64,000 bases of DNA, from NCBI GenBank assembly GCA_029213195.1, contig JARGNI010000027.1, positions 16,174 through 80,173 on the forward strand, written 5' to 3'. The position numbers and the translations under genes are program-made. Source of the stretch: Verrucomicrobiales bacterium. GTDB lineage: Bacteria > Verrucomicrobiota > Verrucomicrobiia > Verrucomicrobiales > DEV007. Shown here piece after piece: positions 26,997-36,800 of this stretch. Every line of letters starts with the position of its first letter. Position 1 is the stretch's first letter. A model generated the notes under the pieces. That model was not told the origin of the DNA. It searched no databases and worked only from the letters and a program-made list of their open reading frames with translations.

Positions 26997-27763
26997 GAAT
27001 CTTGAAGGATGGCGACGACTTCGTCTTTGAGCGCTGCGTTGGTGGCGAGGGCTTCCCCCCCATGGATGTTGCCATCATTTCCTGACCAGTCGCCGAAGTA
27101 GCCACCAGCTTCTCGAAAAATCGGTGGGAATGGCCCGCAATCCCAGACCTCCATCACCGGGTCGATCATGATCTCGGCCCGTCCTGTTGCGACGAGCAGA
27201 TACCCGTAGGCATCGCACCAACCTGCGTTGTAGTAGACTTCTTTCTGGAGACGGGACCAAGGTTCTCCTTTCCCGTTCTTTCCGAAGTAGGCGGTATCGA
27301 TATGGGCACAGACAGCACGATCGAGCTGTGTCTCGTCGGAGACCGAGCAGGGTTTTCCGTTCCACCGGGCTCCCAGGCCGCTCGCGGCACAGATCAATTC
27401 ATCGAGTGCGGGGAAATAAGCGCAACCTACTTCCACCCTGCCCTCGATTTCGAGAGAAATGAGGACTGAGTAGAGCGGGACCCCGTGGACAAAGGACTTG
27501 GTCCCATCGATCGGATCAATGATCCAGCGACAATCCGAATCGCCCGAGGTTGCTCCATATTCCTCTCCCAGGATCTGGTGATCAGGATATCGCTCCGAGA
27601 TTCGCTCACGAATATGCTGTTCTGCTTTTCGGTCCGCGATCGTGACCGGAGTGTCGTCCCCCTTGAACTCGGGACGCGCCGAGTCCGTGAGAAAGTACTC
27701 GAGAGTCAAGGCACCTGCCTCCCGAGCCACCGTTTCGGCGAATTCCAGGTATTCGGACAGCAT
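26993..27763 (-). CDS. Inositol monophosphatase-family phosphatase (HisN-like)
   Basis: The 256-residue protein has the lithium-sensitive Mg-phosphatase motifs: ILGEEYGATSGDSDCRWIIDPIDGTKSFVHG in outline (EE, then WIIDPIDGT, then SF), and MEVWDCGPFPPIFREAGG near the C-terminus. The SFVHG sequence after DGT is typical of histidinol-phosphatase-like members (HisN) rather than inositol-specific ones. It would hydrolyse a small phosphate monoester in the cytoplasm. The ATG at 27763 (MLSEYLEFAETVAREAG) is chosen over an upstream TTG. Its stop overlaps the beta-helix hydrolase start. Confidence 0.85.
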   Translation of the reverse strand: MLSEYLEFAETVAREAGALTLEYFLTDSARPEFKGDDTPVTIADRKAEQHIRERISERYPDHQILGEEYGATSGDSDCRWIIDPIDGTKSFVHGVPLYSVLISLEIEGRVEVGCAYFPALDELICAASGLGARWNGKPCSVSDETQLDRAVCAHIDTAYFGKNGKGEPWSRLQKEVYYNAGWCDAYGYLLVATGRAEIMIDPVMEVWDCGPFPPIFREAGGYFGDWSGNDGNIHGGEALATNAALKDEVVAILQDS

Positions 27764-27799
27764 GAAAGGGTTGGAAAAAGAAGAGGCTTGCAAACGCGA

Positions 27800-28780
27800 C
27801 TAGTTCTTTTCCGCAGGCGCAGGAACAATCTTCACGTCGACCTTCGCGGAAGGAACGGCATCGGCATCGAGATCCCCCATGGCATACTGGATCCCATCCA
27901 GCATGTGCTGGAGGACGGTCGTATTGGCGAAGGTCATGTCGTTGTGTCCCAGGTTGGTGAAAAAGAGTCGGCCTTCGCCATACTCGCGAACCCAGGAAAC
28001 GGGGACGTCGACCTTGGACGGATCGTCGATCTTGCCTTTCCACCTGTCGCCCTGAAGAGGTTTCTGGTTCTCGTCTTTCGACATGTCGAGACTCAAGAGG
28101 ATCCGCAGCTTGTCACGACCCTGAAAGCTTTCCGGCTTGTACCAATAAATTTCGTCCTTGTGCCAGAGCCCGTCTCCTCCAAAGGCGGCGTTCAGGGTGT
28201 GATCCGGATCTTCCACTTGAAAAGCCCAGGTCCCGCCCGCATTCCAGGGGTGCCCGTTGAAGATGCCTCCGATCAGGGCGATCCCTTCGTCCCAGCCGCC
28301 GAAATTGTCCGCTGCGGCGTGGAAACCGACGATGCCTTTGCCGGAAGAAATGAAGTCGAGGATGGCCTCCTTCTGCTCCTCGTTTGGTTTGAGATGCGTG
28401 GTGTTGTTGAAAATGATGGCGTCATATTGTGCCAGGTTCTCCTTCGTGAAGACCTCATACTCGTCGGCAAGATCCGCAGAGAAGGCTTTGGTTTCTTTCG
28501 CGATGGCTTCCATGGCGTAGTTTCCAAAAGGAATCGAGGTGTGGATGAATCCCTCGCAACGCCAGAAGACGAGGACCTTGCGCTCCGATTTGGGTTCGGC
28601 CGTCCGCTTGGGAAGATTTTGGTCGATTGTCGCCTTGTGCTCCGCGGTCGGTTTGTCACCGAATCGGGCAGCAGCCTTTTCTTTCCAAGTCTGGGGCTTT
28701 TGTTTCTTGTCATTCTGGGCTGTCACGAGACAGACCGTGAGAAAAGCCAGGAGTGCGAGACCGATGGGGAGTTTCTTCAT
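27800..28780 (-). CDS. Secreted ThuA-domain protein
   Basis: The 326-residue exported protein has a signal peptide (KKLPIGLALLAFLTVCLVTAQ) and a ThuA (trehalose utilisation) domain with an amidotransferase-like fold. Recognisable segments are KVLVFWRCEGFIHTSIPFGN, YDAIIFNNTTHLKPNEEQ, GKGIVGFHAAADNF and VSWVREYGEGRLFFTNLGHN. ThuA homologues are linked to disaccharide catabolism, and PVC bacteria export many of them. It is the first gene of the minus-strand group that continues with the IMPase-like and beta-helix genes. The start at 28780 gives a normal signal peptide. Confidence 0.87.
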   Translation of the reverse strand: MKKLPIGLALLAFLTVCLVTAQNDKKQKPQTWKEKAAARFGDKPTAEHKATIDQNLPKRTAEPKSERKVLVFWRCEGFIHTSIPFGNYAMEAIAKETKAFSADLADEYEVFTKENLAQYDAIIFNNTTHLKPNEEQKEAILDFISSGKGIVGFHAAADNFGGWDEGIALIGGIFNGHPWNAGGTWAFQVEDPDHTLNAAFGGDGLWHKDEIYWYKPESFQGRDKLRILLSLDMSKDENQKPLQGDRWKGKIDDPSKVDVPVSWVREYGEGRLFFTNLGHNDMTFANTTVLQHMLDGIQYAMGDLDADAVPSAKVDVKIVPAPAEKN

Positions 28781-28958
28781 AGCAATGGATGGATTGGAGT
28801 GACTGTAGCGATTCTCGGAGGTCCGCAACAAGTCTTATGCGTCCTTTTTTGTTCTCCTGAGAGGGAGCACCGCTTCGAGCTTTCTACTTTTACTCACAAA
28901 AATAGTGATAATAAATATCGCAAAAACAATAAAATTGATAATAGTGAGATTAAGATTA
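28781..28958. promoter_or_regulatory. Divergent intergenic region with a strongly AT-rich stretch
   Basis: 178 bp separate the ThuA gene from the plus-strand secreted protein gene. From about 28890 to 28958 the sequence consists almost only of A and T (AATAAATATCGCAAAAACAA and onward), in sharp contrast to its surroundings. This is likely a promoter/leader or a nucleoid-protein binding site. Confidence 0.4.
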
Positions 28959-29501
28959 ATGAAGGCTGCTCTCCAAACTCTACTGGCAATTGCCGCTCTT
29001 TCCTTGTTTTCCGAGGCGAGTGCCCAGATTCAGGATGATGAATCTTCCGCGAGCTTGCTGGCGATGCAGTGTTCGATGAGTTCGGGCAGACCGCCTTCCC
29101 AGTATGAGGAATACTGCCGAAAGCTGGCAAAGGCAGTGGGACTGTTGCAACCGAAGCAGCAGGAACGAGTTTTCGGGTACCTGCCAAGGCCAACCGTGGT
29201 CGCCTCGGGAGACTTCAATGGCTACGGGAACACCCAACATGCAAGTGGTGAAAGCGAAGAAACCAAAACCAATCCTCTCGTGGCCTTGGTAGGAGAGTTC
29301 AACGAATCGTTGATTTCGGGAGACTCGACGGCTGCGATCATCGGAGGGGACCCGCCGGAAAGCGCAGCCAGTGAACTGGACTCTGGGGCCAGCGAACTGG
29401 ACTCTGGAGATAACGAGTGGGGAAATTGGTGGGGAGGATTTCTCGGGTGGCTTGGAGAAAAGGTCGAGGAGTTAAAAGAAGCGAAGAACTCTCGATCGTA
29501 A
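28959..29501 (+). CDS. Hypothetical secreted protein with short acidic repeat
   Basis: No known family was recognised in this 180-residue product. A signal peptide (KAALQTLLAIAALSLFSEASA) ends before QIQDDESS. The mature part has two Cys within the first 40 residues (AMQCSMSS, YEEYCRKLA). A tandem SELDSGASELDSGDNEW follows near residue 145, then a Trp/Gly-rich stretch WGNWWGGFLGWLGEKVEE that could be an amphipathic helix. The ATG at 28959 is chosen because it gives the signal peptide; the frame is open to 28905. The gene stands alone between two transcription units. Confidence 0.6.
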   Translation: MKAALQTLLAIAALSLFSEASAQIQDDESSASLLAMQCSMSSGRPPSQYEEYCRKLAKAVGLLQPKQQERVFGYLPRPTVVASGDFNGYGNTQHASGESEETKTNPLVALVGEFNESLISGDSTAAIIGGDPPESAASELDSGASELDSGDNEWGNWWGGFLGWLGEKVEELKEAKNSRS

Positions 29502-29625
29502 TCATAGACTTCCGGAGCTAAGAAGAGAAATGCCAGCCGATTCGTCGATCGGGTCGGCTCAGGCTACATTTCGTTTTTCCTGTGCATTCGATCTCTGGTA
29601 GGTTTCTATCGGGCAAGAGCCCGAA

Positions 29626-31221
29626 ATGCGGACCGCCCCTCACCAGAAAGATCGTCGACGACTGCTTCAACTTGGAAGTGTCCTGTTGACCTTCGGTCTG
29701 TTGACGACTCTTTTGTCCCGCGGGATCTCTCTCTCCTTTCTTCCTGATCCCTGGCAGGCGGGCTTTGCCTACGAGGTCGACAATGCCGAAATGCCAACCG
29801 TAATTTGGTTGGTTCTGAACACTCTGGCGACGGGTGTCCTGATCGGGGTTTTCTTCGGGAAGAAGCATTGGGATCTCCGATCTCCAGTAGGGATCATCCT
29901 TGGTTTTGCATTTCTACTTCGACTCGTTTCCTGCTTTGGGGAACCGATCCATGAGAGTGACTTCTACCGCTACCTATGGGATGGCAGGAGTGCGGCAGCG
30001 GGAGTGAATCCTTACCAGTTCGAGCCGGGAGCGCTGCTGATTCACAATGGGACGGTCGAGGAAGGCGAACCTCTACCGGCCAATGGGGTTGCCTGGCAGG
30101 TCCGGGAGTTCTCCGAAGCGGAAAAGACCGAGCTGGAGAAGTTGGAGCAACTGCGCGGAAACGACCCGGTCGGCTACGCTCGAGTCAGCCACCCAACAGT
30201 TCCGACGGTGTATCCTCCTGCTGCCCAGGCTTTGTTCTTTGTCGCTGCTTCGATCTTTGCAGGGGCTCTGCCGGGACTTCAGTTGGTATTGATCGGGCTG
30301 GATCTCTGCGTGATTTTTCTGATCCTCGACCTCCTGGGGCGGTTTCGGCTCCCGAAGGTGACCGCTATTCTCTATGCCTGGCATCCTCTCGTGGTGAAGG
30401 AGTTTGCGAATTCAGCTCACTACGACGTTCTTGCCATACTCTGCGGAATGCTGGCCTTGTGGGGAGCTCTTCGTTTCCGAAATGGTAGGGGTAAGGCGAT
30501 TTGGATGGGTTTGTGGCTTGGCCTGGGCATTCTGGCCAAGTATTTCATCCTTCTGCTCCTTCCAGTTCTTGTTCTCTACCTCTCAGAGCATCGAGCTTCA
30601 TTCCGGCAACGGATCCAGGAGGTGCTGTTCAATCGCCACGTCTGGCTGACAGGTTTCACGACCGCGGCGGTGGTCTTCCTCGGCTTTCTGCCATACGCGA
30701 CCTGGAATGACGTGGGCTGGGGCAGGATCTTCGAAGGGCTGCAGATCTATCGCGATTTCTGGCAATACAACCCGGGAGTTTTCTCGGGTGTGGAAGTGGC
30801 TTTGCGGAGCCTCGGGGATTCACAATCTTTCTTTCATGCGAGGACGATCTGTCTCGTCCTTCTCGCCGGAGCTGTTCTCGTGATTTCCTTTCGTCCTATC
30901 CGATCGAAATCTGAAGGAGCCGTCCGCTGCTTCCAGATTCTCGCGGCGCTTTTTGTTCTCAGCCAGACTGCTTTTCCCTGGTATCTCTGCTGGGCGCTGG
31001 CGTTTCTGCCGTTTCGACCGCGCTTCTCCTGGGCCTGGCTCTCTCTTGCCTGGCCGTGGAACTATCTCGATTTTCAACCAGATTCGGTGGCTTCCCTGGA
31101 GTGGAATGGATTCTTCATCCTCTCTTCCTCGATCTGGTTGTCGTTTCTCGGCGTCTGGATTGCGGAATGCGTCTCCTGTAAATTTTCTTTGCGTCCAACC
31201 GGGAAATCGCAAATGCTCTGA
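29626..31221 (+). CDS. Polytopic membrane glycosyltransferase (GT87/mannosyltransferase-like)
   Basis: The 531-residue product has about ten to twelve transmembrane helices. The first extracytoplasmic loop carries HESDFYRYLWDGRSAAAG followed by VNPYQF, the acidic/WDG...NPY signature of polyprenol-phosphate-dependent glycosyltransferases of the GT-C fold. A second loop reads RVSHPTVPTVYPPAAQALFF. It would transfer a sugar from a lipid-linked donor on the outer face of the membrane. The stop is 1 nt before the ATG of the SDR gene, so the two are co-translated. The acceptor is unknown. Confidence 0.78.
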   Translation: MRTAPHQKDRRRLLQLGSVLLTFGLLTTLLSRGISLSFLPDPWQAGFAYEVDNAEMPTVIWLVLNTLATGVLIGVFFGKKHWDLRSPVGIILGFAFLLRLVSCFGEPIHESDFYRYLWDGRSAAAGVNPYQFEPGALLIHNGTVEEGEPLPANGVAWQVREFSEAEKTELEKLEQLRGNDPVGYARVSHPTVPTVYPPAAQALFFVAASIFAGALPGLQLVLIGLDLCVIFLILDLLGRFRLPKVTAILYAWHPLVVKEFANSAHYDVLAILCGMLALWGALRFRNGRGKAIWMGLWLGLGILAKYFILLLLPVLVLYLSEHRASFRQRIQEVLFNRHVWLTGFTTAAVVFLGFLPYATWNDVGWGRIFEGLQIYRDFWQYNPGVFSGVEVALRSLGDSQSFFHARTICLVLLAGAVLVISFRPIRSKSEGAVRCFQILAALFVLSQTAFPWYLCWALAFLPFRPRFSWAWLSLAWPWNYLDFQPDSVASLEWNGFFILSSSIWLSFLGVWIAECVSCKFSLRPTGKSQML

Positions 31222-31222
31222 G

Positions 31223-31999
31223 ATGGCAGATTTTTCAGGAAAGACAGTGCTGGTCACCGGTGGAGCTTCGGGGATTGGGCTCGCGATTTCGCGGGCGTTT
31301 GCAGAATCGGGCGCGGAGGTCGGCATTCTGGACTTTGACGAATCTGCAGGAGCAAAGGCTGCCGATGAGATTTGCGATGGGGCAGGAAAGGCGCAAGCGT
31401 TCGCCTGCGACGTCTCCTCACAGGATTCTGTCGACCTGGCCGTCGCATCGGCAAAGGAGGCTTTCGGAAGGGTCGATGTGCTGATCAACAACGCGGGAAT
31501 TGCCAACATCGGCACCGCAACCACGACAAGCAGCGACGATCTCGACCGAGTTCTCTCCGTGAACGTGAAGGGCGTTTATCACTGTCTGCAGGCAGTTCTT
31601 CCGGGAATGATCGAGGCGGGCGGGGGAGTCGTCCTGAATATGTCGAGTATCGCAGCCATCACCGGGCTGAAGGATCGTTTCGCCTATTCCGCCAGCAAGG
31701 GCGCCGTCCACACGATCACCCTGTCTGTGGCCGCCGACTATCTCGAACACGGTATTCGGTGCAACGCGATCTGCCCGGCTCGAGTGCACACCGCTTTTGT
31801 AGATGGGTATCTCGAAAAGAACTACCCGGACAATAGGGACGAGATGTTTGAGAAATTGTCCAAGGTGCAACCGGTCGGGCGGATGGCCAAACCCGAAGAG
31901 ATCGCGAAGATGGCGCTCTATCTCTGCGGCGAAGAGGCATCGTATATCACGGGACAGGCCTTCAACATCGACGGTGGGTATCTGAATCTGCGGGTGTAG
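31223..31999 (+). CDS. Short-chain dehydrogenase/reductase
   Basis: The 258-residue classical SDR has TGGASGIG for NAD(P) binding (13-20), DFDESAG after the second strand (an Asp suggests NAD), NNAGIAN, catalytic Ser in NMSSIAAITG, and YSASK for the Tyr-Lys pair. The C-terminal GQAFNIDGGYLNLRV is normal. The ATG at 31223 immediately follows the stop of the glycosyltransferase gene. The frame is open further upstream but only in the shadow of that gene. The substrate is a sugar alcohol or hydroxy acid by family resemblance. Confidence 0.88.
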   Translation: MADFSGKTVLVTGGASGIGLAISRAFAESGAEVGILDFDESAGAKAADEICDGAGKAQAFACDVSSQDSVDLAVASAKEAFGRVDVLINNAGIANIGTATTTSSDDLDRVLSVNVKGVYHCLQAVLPGMIEAGGGVVLNMSSIAAITGLKDRFAYSASKGAVHTITLSVAADYLEHGIRCNAICPARVHTAFVDGYLEKNYPDNRDEMFEKLSKVQPVGRMAKPEEIAKMALYLCGEEASYITGQAFNIDGGYLNLRV

Positions 32000-32158
32000 T
32001 CTTCGCGGTTGCAGAAAATCACTTCAAGGAATCCGGCCGTTCTGGAATAAAGACAACGGCCAGGGATGCTGCTCCAGGCCAGGTGAGAAAATCGAATTCA
32101 CAGCGGGGTGGACGAACGCTATTCCTGGTATTTCACCTTTTGCAGGACTTGCCAGAGT

Positions 32159-32243
32159 CTCGTAGCGGAAGCGGCAACGCTTCCGACCTTCGGAGTCGTC
32201 GACACGTGCTTTCCTTCGGAAGCGTTGCCGCTTCCGCTACGAG
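32159..32243. repeat. REP-like double hairpin (inverted pair)
   Basis: Two 28-bp arms (32159-32186 and 32216-32243) are perfect reverse complements separated by 29 bp. Each arm contains its own hairpin CGGAAGCGGCAACGCTTCCG, an 8-bp stem closed by a GCAA (GNRA) tetraloop. This is the architecture of REP/BIME elements mobilised by RAYT transposases. It lies between the convergent SDR and DUF1501 genes, a usual place for REPs, where it could also act as a terminator. Confidence 0.75.
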
Positions 32244-32264
32244 GGATAAGGTGAAACCTGGAGT

Positions 32265-33734
32265 CTACGCAAACAGACTCTCCACCATCTCGCCTTTGAC
32301 GAGTTCCCTCGGCTGATTGAGGTGGTTGTAGACGATGGATTGCGGATCGATCCCCATTGCGTGGTAGATCGTCGCAAGAATCTCGGTGGGATGAACGGGC
32401 GCTTCGAGCGGAGCCGATCCGGTCTTGTCTGATTTTCCGTGCACGTAGCCCCGCTTGATTCCAGCACCACCGATAAGGCTGGTGTAGCAGTAGGGCCAGT
32501 GGTCACGACCATCGGCGCTGTTGTTGTTTCCGCTGGTGGAGACTCCCATCTCCGGACTGCGTCCGAACTCGCCAATAGCGACGACCAGGGTCTCGTCGAG
32601 GAGGCCGCGGGAATCGAGATCGGCGAAGAGAGCGGAGAGTCCGTTGTCGAGCATAGGAGCGGACTGATCCTTCATGCGCTTGGGGAGCCCGGTGTGGTGA
32701 TCCCAGCTGTGATTGTTGGAGTTGGCGACCTTGGGCCAGATGACTTCGACGACCTTGGTGCCGGCTTCAACGAGCCTACGGGCGAGGAGACAGCTCTGAC
32801 CGAAGGTGTTGCGTCCATACTTGTCACGCAGGGCATTGGTCTCGGCATCGAGATTGAAGGCTTCTCGGGCTCTCCCGGAAACGATCAGGTTCAGTGCTTT
32901 GTCGTAGTATTCGTCGAGATTGTAGTTCTCCACCGCCTTCTCGATCGTTGGCATCTGGTCGGAGAGCGCATTCCGCAGCTTGGCGCGACGCTGGAGGCGG
33001 AGCGAAAACACGTCGGGACGGAGCTGGAGATCGTCGACCCGGATTTTGCTCATCTTCGACATATCCATGTCGTCGCCGTCCGGAAAGAGGTAGTAGGGGT
33101 CGTAGGCCTTTCCGAGAAAGCCAGCGGTGCCTCCCTTGTTGATGACATTCGACTCCTGGAGCGGGCGAGGCATCATCACGAACGGCAACATCGGTTCCTC
33201 GCTCGGCTTCATCCGGACGATATTGGATCCGAAGTTGGGAAAATCTTTCGGGCTGGGGGGCTCGAGTTGACCGGAAGGAGAGACCTTGTCCGTCGTGTAG
33301 CCCGTCATGATCTGGTAGATCGCCGCGGTGTGATTGAACAATCCGTTGGGCGTGTAGCTCATCGACTGGATCGTCGTAAACTTGTCGGCCACTCCCGCCA
33401 GTTTCGGAATCAACTCGGTGTATTGGAGCCCGTCGACCTTGGTCGGGATCGGCTTGAAAATGGATCTCACATTGTCCGGTGCGTCGGGCTTGGGATCCCA
33501 CAAGTCGAGATGGCTCGGACCACCCTGCAGGTAGACCATGATGACCGACTTGGCTTTTCCCCAACCGGGACGACCTGCCATCTTCGATGCGGCGCTCGCA
33601 TTCTGCACTGCGAGAATGTTGTTCAAGGTCATGCCAAGCATGCCGGCTCCACCGATGCGAAGGAAGTCTCGTCGCCCGGGAGCGAGGTGAGAGTCACAAA
33701 GGTCTTTGGCGATTTCTCCTGGTAGTCGAATCAT
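32265..33734 (-). CDS. Tat-exported DUF1501 protein
   Basis: The 489-residue protein starts with a Tat signal ([18 protein letters not shown]). The DUF1501 domain, a sulfatase/alkaline-phosphatase-like fold of PVC bacteria, follows: [20 protein letters not shown], then [13 protein letters not shown] towards the C-terminus and [21 protein letters not shown]. Metal-ligand-like Asp/His residues are preserved, but no reaction has been established for the family. It is encoded 109 bp downstream of the PSCyt/PSD1 gene and almost certainly works with it. Confidence 0.9.
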   Translation of the reverse strand: MIRLPGEIAKDLCDSHLAPGRRDFLRIGGAGMLGMTLNNILAVQNASAASKMAGRPGWGKAKSVIMVYLQGGPSHLDLWDPKPDAPDNVRSIFKPIPTKVDGLQYTELIPKLAGVADKFTTIQSMSYTPNGLFNHTAAIYQIMTGYTTDKVSPSGQLEPPSPKDFPNFGSNIVRMKPSEEPMLPFVMMPRPLQESNVINKGGTAGFLGKAYDPYYLFPDGDDMDMSKMSKIRVDDLQLRPDVFSLRLQRRAKLRNALSDQMPTIEKAVENYNLDEYYDKALNLIVSGRAREAFNLDAETNALRDKYGRNTFGQSCLLARRLVEAGTKVVEVIWPKVANSNNHSWDHHTGLPKRMKDQSAPMLDNGLSALFADLDSRGLLDETLVVAIGEFGRSPEMGVSTSGNNNSADGRDHWPYCYTSLIGGAGIKRGYVHGKSDKTGSAPLEAPVHPTEILATIYHAMGIDPQSIVYNHLNQPRELVKGEMVESLFA

Positions 33735-33843
33735 GATGGTTTGGAGTAGTAGAGAACTTGAGTATGGGAGGAGTAAAGAACTGGAAAAATGGGGAGTAGG
33801 AAATTCTTGGCTACTTTGATTCTCTACTCCTTAGCTTCTTCCT

Positions 33844-36800
33844 TCAGCGATTAAACAGGAAAGAGGGGCTGTTGACCAGCGCCCAGACGAGATCTTGAGC
33901 GGCGGTGAGTCTGCGATTGGCGGCCTGCTGGATGGAATATTCGGTATCCTGGCGAATCTGGGCGAGCGTACTGGGAATCGCGACGGGAGCCTGCGCCTGT
34001 TGGAGGGCCGTTTGCAGGGCGACCATCTTCTGGTCGGCAGGGAGTGGTCTCTGCTGCTTGAGGTGCTCGGCAATTCGCTTGCGGAGTTCCGCGTCGTTCT
34101 CGGCGACATACGTCTCCAGTGCCTTCGTTTCTTCCGCGGTTCGTACCTGGGGAGCCTTGGATACCGAGGCAGCAACGGCGGTGGGTAGACCAAACTGGAG
34201 GGGATCTTTGGCGGTTGTATACCAGATCCGAAAACGCCCGATCGGGTAGTCCCCCTGAGAGTAGCGACAAAGCACACCGACGACGAGGTGAGCTCCCTTC
34301 TCGTCCCCGGAGACGGGCTCCTTGAACTGGAAAACGGCACGATGAGGAACCTGCGGGTTGGTCCCGGCGAGAGCCCATCCCTTGTCGTTCCGATCCACTT
34401 TCCCGTTGAAGGTGTTTTTCACGTCGAATCCGTTCTGATTGAAGTCGGCCTTGGCTGCCGCAATCGCGAGAGGCGTCGATTTCTTGGGATCCGAAATGGG
34501 GTTCCATCGTGTCTGGATCTCGGTGATGACGAAGTTGCCATTGGGGTTGAGCCCGGCTCCGTAGGCGGCATTGGATTCATCCGGGACGGCCTCGATCATG
34601 ATGCCGGTGATCTGTTTCGAAGCCGTTTTCCCGGTCACGAGGTAGTCGAGATTCCGACTCTTAAAGGGTGCCTTGGAACGCACCGAACCGTCAGGCAGGA
34701 TCTCGACCTCTGTCTTGTCGGAGGCGGTTACAGTCGCGACCTCCAGCGGTTTCCACTGGGTCCAGAGCTGATCGGCCTTGATGCCAACAGCAAAATCCTG
34801 AGCGAGCTTGGGAATCTCGACCATTCGCTCGTTCTTTGATTTGTCCGCATCGGCAATTCGCTGTTTCTGAGCCGTTTCTGCCTCTTTTTTCTTCTTTTCG
34901 TATTCGGGCTTGTAGGCGGCGATGCTGGCTTCGGCCTGGGCGATCTTCTGCAATCGGGCGATTTCCAATTCCGAACGCTTCGTGACCCAGTCCGCTTCGG
35001 CACGAGAGGTCCTGGTGAGGAGCGTGGCGTGGTCAGCTTCAATTTCGTTGAGGATGGCAAGGGCTGCTGAGACCTCCGCTGCGGAGGGCTTTCTCGCGAG
35101 CACCCGGATGTAGATCTCCTCGACAAGTTTCTTGTCATCCGGCTGGGAGGCGACCAGTCCGGGGAGGTCGTTGGTCTCGGAACCAATCGCATCGGCGATA
35201 GCCGGCCCTGAGAGGAAAGCCATCACCGCGCTCATCTGGAGTTCGTCGGAGCGTTCGCATTCGCAGGCACTCTCTCGAGCGGGCCGACCGAGGTTGGCGA
35301 GGAATCCGCTCTTGAGATCGAGCTTGGCATCGGGGAGTTGGCTCGCGCGCACTCCTTTCCCAGCACCAGGAATATCGGGAACCGCCCCGGTGACGGCGTA
35401 GACGGCGTCGTAGAGGGTTTCTGCGGGAAGTCGGCGAGCTTTGGCCTTGGAGAAATTGACCTCGTCGGTTTCGTTCCAGGTATTGGCCTCGATCGAGAGC
35501 TGGTAGGTCCGCGATTTGCAGATCTCGGCCATCAGCTCCTGCACGTTGAAATCCGACTGGATGAATTGCTTGGTCAAATGCTGGAGCAGCTGGGGGTTGG
35601 TCGGCGGATTCCCCGCTCGGATGTCATCGAGCGGTTCAATGATTCCGGTGCCGAGGAGGTAGCCCCAGATACGGTTGGCGTAGCTCGAGGCGAAATACTG
35701 GTTGTCCGGACTGGTGATCCACGCGGCGAGTTCCTCTCGGCGGGTGGGGGCCTTCGGATCCGTGAAGGCAGCCTTGGCGAGGTTGGCTTCGTAAGGGAAT
35801 GCCGGCTGCTGGACGACACCCGTGCGGTCGTGCTTGATTTCACCCTCGGCCTTGTCACCCACGACTTCGTAGAGAGGTTTGGCTCCCTCGACAGCGGTTC
35901 CTCCGATGTTCTGCTTGGGCGCATTCTTGGTGTCGCGTTTCAGGTCGATCTGGGCAAAGTAGGCTGCCGTTTCAAAATACTGATCCTGGGTCCAGCGCTC
36001 GAAGGGGTGGTCGTGACACTTGTTGCAATTGAATCGAGTGGCGAGAAACAGGTGCGTCGTGTTCTCCATGATCATGTCGGGATCACGGAGGATCTTGTAG
36101 TAGGAGGCGGCGGGATTCTCCTTGTTCGACCCTTTGGCGGTGAGGATCTCGTAGACGAATTCGTCGTAGGGACGGTTCGACTCGATCTCCTTGTGGATCC
36201 AGGTGCGGAAAAGTTTTGCCCCTTCGCCTCCGAGAAATTTCGAATTCACCTGGAGCATGTCGGACCACTTGTTGGTCCAGTGATCGACAAACTCCGGGGA
36301 GCCGATCAATTCATCCACCAGCGCATCGCGCTTTTCCCGAGTCGGGCGCTTGTCGTCGAGAAAGGATTGAACCCTGTTGGATGCCGGAGGCAACCCTGTC
36401 AGGTCGAGGTAGACCCGCCGAATGAACTCGGAGTCGGTGCTGAGAGCACTGGGCTGGATTTTCATCCGCTTCCACTTCTGGGCGACGAGCTTGTCGATCT
36501 CGCCCCAGGTCTCGGGAGTCTGCCAGGTGAATCCTTCTCGATCGCCCATGACCGTCAAGGTGGTCGCGGCGTAGGCTCCTTCGTAGCGAGCGAGGATGGG
36601 GGCTTCTCCGCGTCGGATCGTCTTGAGGAGTCCGAAATCGTCGTGTTCGGCGACCTCGGTGTTTCCGGAGTCGATGAAGGACTCGAGGGTCACGTCACGC
36701 GTCTTTCCGTCGGTAAACCGAGCCACGACGCGGATCTGCTGCATCGCTCCGACATTCTGGATGACGGGGTTCTTCGGGAAAAGCTCGATCGAGGCGACCT

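Noticed and set aside
27485..29038. 517-codon plus-strand frame
   Set aside because: Runs antisense through the IMPase-like and ThuA genes and out into the AT-rich spacer; no domain.
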